Positions 36,398-48,528 of a stretch of 64,000 bases of DNA are shown piece after piece. Origin of the DNA: Doryteuthis pealeii. Lineage: Eukaryota; Mollusca; Cephalopoda; Myopsida; Loliginidae. The notes under the pieces are model-generated. The model had not been told where the DNA came from. It worked only from the letters and a program-made list of their open reading frames with translations, and made no database searches. Each line of letters starts with the position of its first letter. Positions within the stretch are counted from its first letter, which is position 1. The DNA lies in assembly GCA_023376005.1 (NCBI GenBank), contig CM042142.1:49282859-49346858 (forward strand), read 5' to 3'. Position numbers and translations under genes: made by a program.

Positions 36398-36690
36398 ATA
36401 TATATATATTTACCAACCCCTCCGCACGAGCAGGATGCGACACAAGGTCAATTTCTTAAGCGGATTTTAACAATTCAGAGTTTTCCTTCTCCTAGACTGG
36501 TTACCTAGCCATGGTTAAAGAGTCCAGTCTGCCCTGCTATTTACCCATAGCTGGAGGGAGAATTGGATTCATACCTTTCCCAAGGGTATTAGCGCCATGT
36601 GAAATTCCAACAGCTTCGTCCAGGAATTGAACTCGCGTTGACGAATCCATTTCCTACGACTCTAACAATTAGACCACGCGCCTCCTTAGA
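36398..36690 (-). repeat. tRNA-derived SINE, full-length
   Basis: On the minus strand the tRNA-like head is at the high-coordinate end (A box near GTGGTCTAATTGTTAGAG, B box near GAGTTCAATTCCTGG). The body carries the ordered landmarks CTTGGGAAAGGTATGAATCC, CCAGCTATGGGTAAATAG, AGACTGGACTCTTTAACC and AATTGACCTTGTGTCG. It is about 290 bp long. The same family occurs at 46195, 58040 and 60597. Confidence 0.8.
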
Positions 36691-36709
36691 TAAATCATAT
36701 ATGCAAAAA

Positions 36710-36975
36710 AATTGGCAACCCCTCCACCACGAACAGATTAATTTTTAAGCGAAGTAAAGCGGGTTTGAATACAGTGTTTTCCTTCCCCTAGACTGGTTGC
36801 CTAAAAAAGGTTAAAGAATCCAGCCTGTCCTACCAATAGCTGTGAGAATAACAGGTGGACCCATACCTTTCCCAGGGGCATTAGTGCCAAGTGAGACGCA
36901 AACAGGCTCATCCAGAATTTGAACTCTGTTCGCCGACTCCATTCCAATGACTATAACCGTTACAAAAGCGCAAAT
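36710..36975 (-). repeat. tRNA-derived SINE, diverged copy
   Basis: It has the same family landmarks as its neighbour (CCTTTCCCAGGGGCATTAG, CGACTCCATTCCAATGACT) with more substitutions. It mirrors the left-arm copy beginning near 14235. Confidence 0.7.
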
Positions 36976-37014
36976 ATATTAGTTCTTCCTCGTTTTTGTT
37001 GTATAGTACTTTAT

Positions 37015-38005
37015 ATTTTGACTAGAAGAGGCTACCCGGCATCGCCTGGGTAGATTGGGAATAAAAGAATTTAATCTCGCAGATCCAGTATAAATAACCG
37101 CAATTTGGATCCTCACTGGATGCCCCATTAAAATTCCTACATAAAAAAAATCTGGCACTAATCCAGACACTCTGAAAAGAAAAATGAATGTCTCGTATTT
37201 AAGATACTAAATGCAAAAAAAATTCTATGCTGTTATCATTTTTTTTAATTATCTAATAGTTAATATAGATTAAATCTTCATTATTTTTGCTCAAAACGTA
37301 AGATCTGGTGGTAGTGAATGTGTAGTGTATATATATTTAATTTGTCCTTAATTGCTTTATTTTTAGTTTCCTCTGGACATACATACATACAAACTGGCCT
37401 TTTTATATGTACTAGAAGCGGCTACCCGGCGAAGCCGGAGTAGAGGAGAAAAAACATGGTTTAATAATCGTTTGCAGATCTATTACTACTGAATAGCGAG
37501 TTCGATCCTTGCAAGATGACCCATAAAAATCACCACGTAAAAAAGATCTTATTCTAATCCAGCCTGGTGGGAGGTCAGAGATTTTTTTTTCGTCAGAGTA
37601 GAGGGAATGACATCACACAATGATATAGTAAGAAATTTTAATTCAATGATTAACTATATTTTTTAAATAAAATATAAATGATGCGATTTGCTTAATTTCA
37701 AATTAATATTTCAAAGCAAAAAAAAAAATAATAATAATAATCAATAGGTACCACCAAATAAGTCACGTGATCAGTTTAGGTCATATTGAAGCAAGAAACG
37801 TAAATATATTTGAACTTTTTATTTTAAATCTCGCAAAAAAAAAAAAAAAAAAAAACATAAAAAAAACAAGACAAAAAAACAAGCCCTGGTGATAGTGAAT
37901 GTGTATATATATTTACTTTGTCGTTAATTTTTTTATTTTCGAAGTTTCCTCTGGACATACAGATACATACAAACTGCCCTTTATATATGTATAGATAGAT
38001 CAATC
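37015..38005 (+). repeat. Two tandem copies of dispersed repeat D
   Basis: Copy 1 (about 37020-37410) and copy 2 (about 37409-38004) both begin with TAGAAG(A/C)GGCTACCCGGC and end with CCTCTGGACATACA...ACAAACTG then TATATGTA. A third copy is nested at 33843-34247. There is no coding frame and the class is unknown. Confidence 0.65.
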
Positions 38006-39164
38006 AAGTTACACATGTTATTCTTTTTTATTATAAAAATCTTTTAATTGTTCGGGAAAACGTCATTCATCAACTTCAACATAATCTATTTTGGTATCAT
38101 GGTTCAGTGCTGTAATACTTATGTTGTATAGCCAAACGTATATCGGAAGTATCTTACGCATGTTGTAACTTATTGTAGGATATACCCGTATATCCGAGGT
38201 TGTACACAGATATACTTATCTTGGATACTTATATTGTGTTTCTTCTTCTATAACTGGTTCTGTTGATTCTTTGATCGGTTATCTTCTACATTGGCCCTGC
38301 TCTTGACTAATAATCTTCATACAATAACTGCTATTTACACAGTAGCATTGCAACCAAAAAAGCCTTCATCAGATGACGATTCTGGGTTCAGGCATGGTTT
38401 CGGGGCCGAAGCATCATTACCACTAACCCAGAGTGCTCAAGCGGTATCTCACGATACCACCAGACTTTGTCGGTTTGATGTCACATTGTAGGATTGCCAT
38501 ATCCACGCTGATGCGGTTAGAGCCTTATCCTGGATTTTTTTATGTATTTCCTCTTGTGGAGAAAGTCCAAGTTTAGTAAAAAATGACAAGGTTGAGTTGG
38601 TAATAAATCGTCGGCATCCGACTTCGATAGGAAATATATCCGTTATCCACCCATTTCTGATGCATTGTTCTCGTAAATCTTCATATTTCTTCTTAGGGAT
38701 TCTTCTGTACTTGATACTGGAACGTCTTGTGTTGTTGTTTGTTTCTAGTTAAAGAATACAAGACTTTGCTTTGTTTAGAGCTCATATCTTATTTTATAAG
38801 ATAAATCCCAGATTGCGTGCGAGAATTTAGTTCCAACAGACATTGTGACCATCCAACTAAAATCAGACTTCTCTGAATTAATTTTTACACAGCTCTCTCT
38901 GGCGAATCAGAAGGGAGGTCAAATGCAGGTCAAAATGTGTTCATTTTTCCTGTGTTTTTCTACAACCGTTAGTTTGAATTAAACTTATTGGCATTTCCGT
39001 CTCGAAAGACTATAAAATAGTTTTTTTGACCCTGAAGTTACAACGCTTCCTGTGATTGAGAAGTCCAATGTTTGAAAAACATTCTTGACAACAGATGTAT
39101 TATATACACGCAATTCACTTTGCACAAGTCTAGATCCGTATTTGGTCATCATCTTATTGTAATA

Positions 39165-39560
39165 GAGATTCGGTGTCTGTATGTCTGTAACCAGAACTAT
39201 GCCACTGCTTACGTCACAGTACCTGAGGAATTGTGTAAGTTTATCAATGAGCATTTAATTTATAACCAAGATCATTAATACATGTTCATAGAATAAATCT
39301 TATTCATTAATAATGTCTCTATGAAAATCTGAGTCAGATTTACCTCAAAACAACCCATGTTATAAAGGCAATGTGTCTTATATATCACTAAGAAATAAAG
39401 GTTTATATAATACATGGTGTGTTTAATTTTCATACTGGTTTAACAAAACCGGGTTTAATAAATAATTACTTGGTTTTATTGATCTCTAATATTGTTTTAT
39501 TCTCCAACGTATTAAAATCAATGCTATGAATTATTTTACGTAGAAATCAATTAAAAAATT
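39165..39560 (+). repeat. Dispersed repeat C, right-arm copy
   Basis: It contains TCTGTAACCAGAACTATGCCAC near 39183 and the distal block GTAGAAATCAATT near 39541. The order of blocks matches 51340-52100 and 61355-61685, which carry the closest relatives. It is mirrored at about 11290-11700 in the left arm. Unclassified. Confidence 0.55.
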
Positions 39561-39839
39561 TTAAATTTCAAATCGCTTTCATATCGCATTAACTTTTCGA
39601 AAAAAATGCCTTCTAGCAGCTAGGGAGTTCATAAGTAGCACGGGTCAGATTTTCAGTAGGCACCGCTTAGCGTTTTTAAGGGCAGGAGGCCAGGGCGCAT
39701 TTATGCGATATGTACCTTTTCGTCTAAGTCGAAAAGTAATAACATAATGAGCATCAGTAAAAAGAAAAAGCAAAACAATATTACCCATGTAATTTATTTT
39801 TAATACATTTTATACTAGGCACTGCCAAAGATGGCGAAA

Positions 39840-42095
39840 ATCCGTATTTTACAAAATAAATTTACACCACCCAATCACCCCACCGATAGAAAAAGATTAC
39901 CAAAAATCAGGGAATTATCCGATTTTAATGAAATGTTCAGTGTTGACTTATCAATGAATGAATGTTATAATGCATCAGTTATTTTATTTTAAAACTTTCT
40001 GATTTTGTTCAAGTCAATTCACTTTGAAAATTTAAGAGAGTTATCCCGGTAGAAATAAGTACCGAAAATCGGAAAATTTGATGTAAAATAAAAACTAAAA
40101 AAATAATTTTTGGAGATCTTTTTTTATTTTTTATTTTTTATTTTTTATTCTTTTCAATAATTATTTAATTGGCTATTATCTTGTAAAAAAAAATATATAG
40201 ATCGATATTTGTTCTGTTAAAAAGAGGGGCCTAAATTTTCAATAGGGTGTTCTACAAAAATTATTAGATAATAATAAACTAAAGAGTTATTGAATATTTT
40301 TTTTTTTTTTTAGAATCTAAAAATATGAAATTTGAAACTTAAAATTAGCCGTTTTATATTTTAAATGAATTTTATCTATTAATTAGGCATGATAAATTAC
40401 TTCGACTATTGTAGGCAGCAATGGTGATATTTATTTTACAGAATTTCGATTTATTTCCATTGAATCAGTTTGATTGAAACGATTCAGTAATTAAAAAAAA
40501 TTCGTTGATTAATAAGTCAACAAGGAAAATTTTATCAAAATCAGATAATTCCCAGATTTTTTATAATTGTTTTTCAGCAATAACGACCTCCCATACAAAG
40601 ATAGGTCACGTGACATTTTCTCTCGGTGATTTCTTTTTTGTAAACAAATTTACAAGAATTTTTTGGGCCGTCTTTTTTTGCGTCTTAAGACTAAAAAGAA
40701 AAGGATATTTCATTTAAAAGTTATCAATTCTTCTGTAATTGAGTGTATTTGTTGTTTTTTGTTATTGATTTCTAAGAAGAAACTGTGATAAGCCTTAAAA
40801 TTCTAAATGATATGTTGTTTTTTTTGTTTTTTGTTTTTTTTTACTCCAGATATACAAAACAAATGCGACCATGTTTACGATATATTTGAGCAAAATTGAC
40901 CGAAAATAAAAGTTTAAAATGTATTAAAAATAAATTACATGTATTATTTTGCTTTCTTTTTTTATGCTTATTATGTTACTACTTTTCGACTTAGGCAAAA
41001 ATTTGACCTTAAATAATCGATTTAATTAATCTTAATTCGTTTTTAAAATGAAAATGAGTGAACAATTTGGCAGTGCCTGTTTTATACTATTATTTAAGTT
41101 CAATTTTGCTTCAAATATATTGCAAACATGCCCGCTTTTTATGTATTTACAGACTAAAAAAAAATATCATTTAGGATTTTAAGGCTTATAAATTAATACA
41201 CAAAATAATAATACACTTATTACTGAAAATTAATAACTTTTAAATGAAATGTCTAGTTCTTTTTGGTCTAACGCGCAGAAAAAAAAAACGATCTAAAGTT
41301 ATTGTGAATTTGTTACAAAAAGAAATGACAAGGTCATTGTTGATGAAAAACAATTATCAAAAAATCTGGGAATTATCTGATTTTATAAAAATTTCTGTAT
41401 TGATATTAATCAACGAATTCTTTTTTTCAAATTACTGAATCGTTTCAATCAAACTGATTCAATATAAATAAATCGAAATTCTTTAAAATAAATATTACCA
41501 TTTCTACCTACCATAACACAATTTCATATTTTTAGATTCTAAAAACAATTTTTTATTTAATAAAGAGTCTACTTTAGTATTGTTATCTAATAATCTTTGA
41601 AGAAATCTCATTGTTAAAAGTTAGGCCCCCACCCTTTTAGGCAGAACAAATATTGATGTATAATTTTTTCACTGATACTCTAGAAGCTAATCATATACAA
41701 AAACAACAGAGTAAAAAAAATCTCTAAAAAAATGTTGTTTACATTTAATTTTCTGATTTCTTGTACTTATTTTCTACCAGAATCGCTCCCTTAATTGTTT
41801 TTTTCTATTCACACCTTCGGTCTTTTGTCTTTTTATTTATACTGTAATTAGTTTCACCTTTATATAACCCCACCGAAATTTAGCGCCCAAAAATAAGTGG
41901 GTGGTTAAAATTAAGGGACCCGAAAAAATCAGAAAGATTTGAAATAAAATAACTGATGCATTATAAAATCTATTCATTGATAAATCAACACTGAAAATTT
42001 CATTAAAATCGGATAATTCTCTGATTTTTGGTAATTTTTTTCAATTGGTGGTGGTGGGGGAGTAATTTATGTTGTAAAATACGGATATTTGTCAA
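39840..42095. repeat. Nested 2.3-kb foldback element, right-arm copy
   Basis: Two halves are inverted copies around about 40960. The block 40380-40640 (AATCAGTTTGATTGAAACGAT, TCAGATAATTCCCAGATTTTT) is the reverse complement of 41320-41530. The block 39925-40010 pairs with 41927-42060 (both carry the words AACTGATGCATTATAA or its inverse). The GTTTACGATATATTTGAGCAA block pairs with TTGCTTCAAATATATTGCAAAC. No transposase frame is seen. It makes a palindrome within the larger palindrome. Confidence 0.7.
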
Positions 42096-42355
42096 TACCT
42101 ACCTAATCCCAATTATCTACCAAGAGCTCAATGGGTGACCCAACGAGTCACGTTTTGTCTAGAATATATAAAATTAGTGAGTGTGTGTGTGTATTAATTT
42201 ATATATATATATATATAATATATAATATATATATATAATATATATATAAAGTAAAGAAATAACCAAAGACTTAAGATTTTGCATTATAGTCTATTTCATT
42301 TCATCATGAAGAAGAAATAAACTACTAAATAAATGAATTCTAAATGAATTGGGTG

Positions 42356-42455
42356 NNNNNNNNNNNNNNNNNNNNNNNNNNNNNNNNNNNNNNNNNNNNN
42401 NNNNNNNNNNNNNNNNNNNNNNNNNNNNNNNNNNNNNNNNNNNNNNNNNNNNNNN
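42356..42455. other. Assembly gap (100 N)
   Basis: Exactly 100 Ns at the outer edge of the right palindrome arm. The sequence after the gap does not match the sequence expected from extending the palindrome (1-8158 reversed), so either the palindrome stops inside the gap or the join across it is wrong. Confidence 0.97.
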
Positions 42456-42499
42456 AGAGGCAGGCACGAAACATTGGCCTCTATGTAAAATTGAGTTCA

Positions 42500-42937
42500 T
42501 GTTGTTTTTAAAAAGAAATGAGACATCCCACACTTGATAGTAAGCCTCTAAAGCCAGTAGAACAATTCATGTACCTAGGTAGTTATATCTCCTCCACGAA
42601 AGCAATGTTAATGCGCCATAGTCTGGTATAAACAGGATTACATCAGATGGAAATCGGATCTCACTGACAAGTTTAAAGCGACAATTCTTTCCAAGCTGTA
42701 GTGTATCAGTGCTACTGTATGGCTGCAACCACTTGGACCTGAACGAAGCACCTAGAGAATTAAACTAGATGGGAGTTGTACAAGAATGCTGTGTGTGATC
42801 TTAAACAAATCATGGAAACAAACCCCACAAGAAAGCAGCTGTATGGCCACTTGCCCCCATCACACAAGTCATCCGGTGAGACAAACAAGACATACTGGAT
42901 ACTACTGGTGAAGCAAGGGCGAACTCAATGAAACAAT
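42500..42937 (+). mobile_element. RTE-like LINE reverse-transcriptase tail, 5-prime piece
   Basis: Frame-broken translation gives KPVEQFMYLGSYISSTK near 42550, TDKFKATILSKL near 42664, KLDGSCTRMLC near 42768 and NKSWKQTPQESSCMATCP near 42805, then RQTRHTGYYW. These are the landmarks of the C-terminal region of RTE-like LINE polymerases. It ends at GGCGAACTCAATGAAACAAT, where an LTR-like element interrupts it. The LINE resumes at 43501. Confidence 0.75.
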
Positions 42938-43500
42938 TGTTACATAATTATTGGATCCCTAATACATTTATAAGGTATTGTAGAAATCATAATGGCGATT
43001 AGTATAGCTGATGGCCTTGAGAGTGAGTGACAGCGTTTGACCTCGATCTCACCTTGCGTTCTGGGAGAAACGTTCGTGAGAACCGGACCCCATAGAAGGC
43101 CTCTTCCGGTTTAAGGATATAGTCAGTTTAAGGCAGTTAGAACTTAGAAGCCGAGCTAGCAACATGTAAGCCTCATCTGCGCAGTTGTCTGGGTGGGGAT
43201 TTGGAATAAAGTAACATCAACATAAATCGAAGTCTTGTGTTTATTACTAAAAACTAACAATGAACAAGGCTTCTGATAAGGAACAGAAACAGACCGGAAT
43301 CTCAATAGAAGACCAGACGAGACCTTAGAAGATATAAAGACTAAGATAGATGATAGACGATCAGAAGCAAAGCCGGCCAGAAGAATAGATGACAGAGTAA
43401 GAAGTAAGAAAGGTATATAACGTTATATAGATTTGGTACAGTGAAAAGACAGTATATAACATATACCTATTTAGTGCGGTAAAGAAGGCGCTATGCAACA
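42938..43500. mobile_element. LTR-like insertion (possible solo LTR)
   Basis: The 563-bp insertion starts TGTTAC and ends GCAACA (TG...CA ends with a short TGTT/AACA inversion). It is flanked by a 4-5 bp target duplication, (A)CAAT at 42933-42937 and 43500-43504. Removing it rejoins the LINE frame (GELNET-I / S-MESAHGY). An AATAAA lies near 43206 and TATA-like sequences near 43413 and 43452. No internal coding region or second LTR is present. A solo LTR fits the ends, but another TG-CA element cannot be excluded. Confidence 0.5.
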
Positions 43501-43675
43501 CAATTTCTATGGAATCAGCACATGGGTATACCAATGGCGGGCTGTCCAGCAGAGACCTACATTGACTAGCTAAATGTGGATACTGATGCTGTGCAGAGGA
43601 CCTCCCGAGGACTATGAATGATAGGGACAGTTGACGAGAGATTCTCATGGATATCCATGCTACTAGTGTGACATG
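43501..43675 (+). mobile_element. RTE-like LINE tail, 3-prime piece
   Basis: This continues the LINE of 42500-42937 after the LTR-like insertion. Translation gives SMESAHGYTNGGLSS, then NVDTDAVQRTS-like and NDRDS-REILMDIHATSV segments with frameshifts, as at the C-terminus of RTE-like LINE polymerases. The same tail recurs at 52960-53165. Confidence 0.7.
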
Positions 43676-43832
43676 ATGATGTTTTTACATCGCTACAAAA
43701 TGAAGCTATATATATAAAAAAAATAAAATAAATAAATAAAAAAAAAATTTTGGCTATCATCATGACACTGTAAGCTGTTGAGTCCTCCTGCACAGAATAG
43801 CAGTAGTCTTTGATACTTCTACAATACAATGT

Positions 43833-43885
<53 letters not shown>

Positions 43886-43892
43886 ATATATG
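43833..43892. repeat. (AT)n microsatellite
   Basis: About 28 TA units with one interruption, upstream of the first visible PRKCSH exon. Confidence 0.9.
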
Positions 43893-44342
43893 ATAGAAAA
43901 TAGATAAAGAAACAAATGATAATATTAGTATGCTAACAGATATCTGTTTCGACCTTTAAATAAAGCGGTCATCCTCAAGAGCAACTATATTTATGAAAGA
44001 AAGATGGAATAGTTTACCGTTTGGCATGAGAGGCACAAACAACGCTCTCGTTCTGGGCCGGAATGTCTTAAAATTTTTATAAAAATGCTTATTTTGTGTT
44101 AAAAATAAAATAAATTTCATTTTTAAAACTAAAAGTATTGCTATCCATGAGAGAACTCAATAAGGTTTGAATTAAAAATATATATGCATATAAACTTTTA
44201 TATTTTTGAAAATCATGTGATATAATTTCTTTATTAACAAACAGGTTTTTTTTTTTTTGTTTTTGTTCAGATTTTTGTATTAAGTTTAATTCAATCTTTA
44301 AAAAAAACTTTTATCAATGGAAAAATCTTTTGTCATTTTTAG

Positions 44343-44441
44343 GAAGCTACTCCAAGTGATTCTGCTACCAGTAATGCGGATGGAGATGAGGATGAAGAGG
44401 ATGAAGGAGATGAAGGAGATGATTACGAAGAAGAAAACTTT
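44343..44441 (+). CDS. PRKCSH: PRKCSH exon, acidic segment
   Basis: 33 codons, phase 0 at both ends. The acceptor is TTTTTAG and the donor GTAAGT. It encodes a Ser/Thr stretch followed by a Glu/Asp-rich run ([19 protein letters not shown]), the counterpart of the Glu-rich region preceding the MRH domain in known glucosidase II beta subunits. It is the first exon visible in the window. Confidence 0.9.
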
Positions 44442-47400
44442 GTAAGTTGCAATTAATAACTAATTCCTCTTGATAACATCATTGTACACTTTATGATAAT
44501 ATATAATAGATAATTTATAATTCTGTTCTTTGTTCGTTTCAACTAATTCCTCTTGGATAACATCATTGTACACTTTATGATAATATATAATAGATATTTT
44601 ATTCTATTCTTTGTTCGTTTCAATGTTTTCTTTCTGTGTGTGCATCAGGGCTTCACACTGTCCCGGAATTGCCCTAAAAAAAAACAATTTTAACTTTCCT
44701 GAATCAACATGCTGTCTTTTATCCATATGAGCATGTTTTAAGCATATTAGTTTTTGAAAATTCCTAAACCTTTTACATTTTAGTGAGGGTCTATTTTGAA
44801 GTATTAATATAATACTAAGTATTAATGTGAATATTAATATAATACTAAGTATCCCATGCGAAGTATATGTATATGCAAGTATTGATATAATATAAGTATT
44901 GCGAAGTATTGAAAATATTATATAATGCCAAGCTGAACCCTGACTTATATCCATCATTTTGTTTAAACTGTATAAAATAGATATTTAGCTGGCAATATCC
45001 CAGAGGTTTCAAACTCTAAAAATCACAAAACTGGTTAGAAGCGACCCTTTAGCCTTGGTCAGCAGTTCCTCTAGGACAAGGAAAAGTCATATAAAACCAC
45101 CGTTGCCTTGCGGCTTTACCTTATTCCAAGGAAAGGCTAAGGTAGTAAACCGAAAAAAATCCGGAGCTGGAGTCCTAAGGTGGGTGGTGCTGAATCTCTG
45201 TACTTCCTAGCAACTCCTGCGGCATCGTCGTTGCCAACTGCATTGGTTCCTACCTTTCCTTTAGACCACAACGGCTGTGTGGAGAGGGAGGATTGCTGCT
45301 AGCTCATCCTCCATAACAACCTGCCAGGCTACGTAGTTTTCCACTACAAAATCGAGAGGACTGCCTCGCTGATAAGAAAGCAACCGGACGTTACGGCATA
45401 CCAGCAAATATCTTGAAGGCATGGGGCAGCACAGCTCCAACCACTACACTAGCGACTCTGCAGTTGCTGGGAATATGGACACATCTCTCAGGACAAGCGG
45501 GACGCTACCATCGTCCCCTTATACAGGAACAAAGGAGATCGGAGCGACTTCAGCATAGCTTGAGAAGTCTTGTGCGTGTAACACTGGCGCGTCTGCAGAC
45601 TTTGCATCTTGCACCTATCCAGGAACACAGTGTGGCTTCCGAGCAACCGTGGACATGATCTCACTATGCTAGCTGCAGGAGGGGTGCCTGGGAGAGCGGA
45701 TGCCACTCTGCACCGTATTGACAGACCTAACGAAGGCATCCAATCTGGCCACCTGAAGTGTTCACAGTCACTGCACCAGAGATTCCCATTCAAAAATTGT
45801 GCTGCTCAACCACTCGCGCAGTTGCAGATATATAAATAATAAATACCAAAAAGTGGACTCTATGCCATCGTCTTTAGTAGATGGAAGGATGCCAACCATC
45901 CCAGAAAGAACATAGCATAAAGAGCCGACTCTTTAAAATCACTTTCCATTGTTGTTCCATAATATTTCTATGTAAATCCACATAGATGAGGGGATATTCT
46001 ACAATTTTATTATTCATACTTTATTGTTTCTTTATTTTATTTTAAGAATTCTTATGGATAATTGTAAATTACAAATCAGTCATATAAAGCAAAAACAGAA
46101 ATATAATAAAAATGTGTAGTCAACAGAACTCCCTGCAATGCAAGAAAACAAAATCTAAATTTTTTGAATTTCTTATTGCAATTCAATATATATATTTACC
46201 AACCCCTCCGCATGAGCAGGATGTGACACAAGGTCAATTTCTTAAGCGGAGTTCAACAGGTTTGAATTCAGAGTTTTCCTTCTAGACCGGTTGCCTAACC
46301 AAGGTTAAAGAGCCCAGTGTGCTCTACTATTTATCCATAGCTGGAGGGAGAGTAGGATTCATACCTTTCCCAAGGGTATTAGCGCAAAGTGAAATGCAAT
46401 GACCACATCCAGGATTTGAACTCAGGGCGACAAGTCCATTTCCCATGACTTTAACCATTATACCACGCACTTTATATATATATATAATTTTTTTGATATA
46501 AGGTGTATGCTAGTTCCCGGCCTATATTTATAGACTAGGCGAGATTATGTGGTCTATTCCTTAGCCAATCGCTGGCCATACTGCGTGGCTGATATATTAC
46601 TTAAGCACTGATTCGTGAAATGCAATGACCACATCCAGGATTTGAACTCGGGGCGACGAGTCCATTTCCCATTGCAATTCAATATATATACATTTTTTGA
46701 TGGATAATGATAATTTTAAAATAATGCACATGCTATTATTTTGAATTTAATATTAAAATCTAATTTTGTTGTTTTCTATTTTAGGATGATGCAGAAAAGA
46801 AGAAAGCACAAGAAGAACCACCAAAAGATACTGCTCCTCAAATGCCAGATTATGATGATGCAACAAAAAAATTAATTGAAAGTAAGAGCGGACTAAAAAA
46901 TTTTGACTTTTTTATTTTTCTCTGATCTGTCATGAAATCATTTTTAAGGGTTGAAATAATAATAATGAATTATGCTAACCAATATTCTAAGACCTGTCAG
47001 CTGGGACTTTAGAATACACCAACTGTACCTCTGCAGAGGGGTAAGACTTCCTCAATGGGGACACTTGTTGGCTATGGCCAGCAACCTGTGATGCTTAAGG
47101 ATGGAATACTGGTGGCTCAGCAGTCCATAACATGCTGCACTCAACTTTGGCCCTTACTTTAGCTAGACTGGTGGTCGGAGAGGTCCCCTCCATTCAATCG
47201 GCTGGTCACGTCAAGCCCTAGCACCTATATGATTGTCCTGACCCTATTGCCCTTAGGGCAAGCCCCCAACCCTTTTTATCATATATGTCCTGGGTATGAT
47301 GTTAAATTCTATCTGATCATGAAGTTCCAATTGTAGAGCTCTAGGGAGTGTGGAGTACCCCTCTATCACCATTACTCCCAGGTCCACTCAGACCTGGAAT

Positions 47401-48466
47401 GGTAATACCTATTAGGGTCCCTTCTGTGGGTTAAATAGAAGAAAATGAGTTTAAGAAATAATTGAATACCCATCAAGAATGAATAAAACAAAATACCATC
47501 AACATAAAATAACTTTGTGAATGTTTTTTTTTTCATTGTAACATAACTTTTACCTGATTTTCATATCTTTAAAAAAAAAAAAGTATAAAGCCTTTGTTGA
47601 AAAAGTTTGTTTTTAAAGATTTACCCTCTAGACTTTCTGCTAAATGATTGATTTCAAATATTTACAAGGTGATTGTAAAGTAACTCTCGTCCCTATTTTA
47701 AAAATCTTATTTATTTCTGAATCATCATTTTTACAAAAAGTAAATGAGAAAAACACACAACCTGGAGTTTTATTTAAAATTCTATATAGTAACCAGCATT
47801 CGCCTCCAGCCTCTTGGGAATTGCATCAACTGATCTTTCCAGGAACTCTTGTAGAATGGCAGAAATAAATTTTCTTATTGAAAAAAGAAAAGCATCAACA
47901 CAGATTTGATTGCAATATATTAAGGAACATACATTAAAGAATTGAGAAAAATGTAATTGCATATTAAAAAATTATAAATAGTTTAATATATGGAGTTACT
48001 TTTCAATCACCCTGTACATCCCCAACATATAGAATAATTAAAGATTCATTTAATTGTATAGTAGATGTTTCCTTGACTAAGCCAACTTTGGTAAAAAGCC
48101 ATATTTGTGTAGCACTCAGTGAGGATTGAACTCACTTGTAATAAGCTTGTAAGATCAGCTTGCTTTATAGAAGATTTATTTAATTCTGAAGTATTAAGTA
48201 AGTCATAATTGATTTTTAATTACTTCTGAAAAAAAAAAAAAAAGATTTATTATTTTTAATGCTATTATGTTTCCTGTGTTATAATTTTATTTAAATGATT
48301 CATATATATTTTACTCCCAGATCCACTCTGACCCGGAGTGGTATACCTGATATAAGTATAAAGTATCAAATGAGTCATAATTTATTTAGAATCACTTATG
48401 ATCAAAATGAATTATTTATTATTCTTAATGCTATTATGTTTGCTGCATTATAATTTTATTAAAAGA

Positions 48467-48528
<62 letters not shown>

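Larger units (their letters stand above)
24369..42355 (-). repeat. Right arm of giant inverted repeat
   Basis: This is the reverse-complement partner of 8159-24181. It is the better-preserved arm in most places: its minisatellite (30470-31270), tRNA-like array (32061-32660) and LINE tail (34570-34860) are cleaner than the mirrored copies. It contains a continuous block at about 33092-36257 that has no counterpart on the left because the left arm has a 100-N gap there. It ends at a second 100-N gap. No host gene is visible in it. Confidence 0.93.

Noticed and set aside
1..44342. N-terminal PRKCSH exons
   Set aside because: I looked for the Cys-rich LDLa-like modules, the EF-hand region and a signal peptide on both strands and saw none. 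A profile or tBLASTn search would be decisive.
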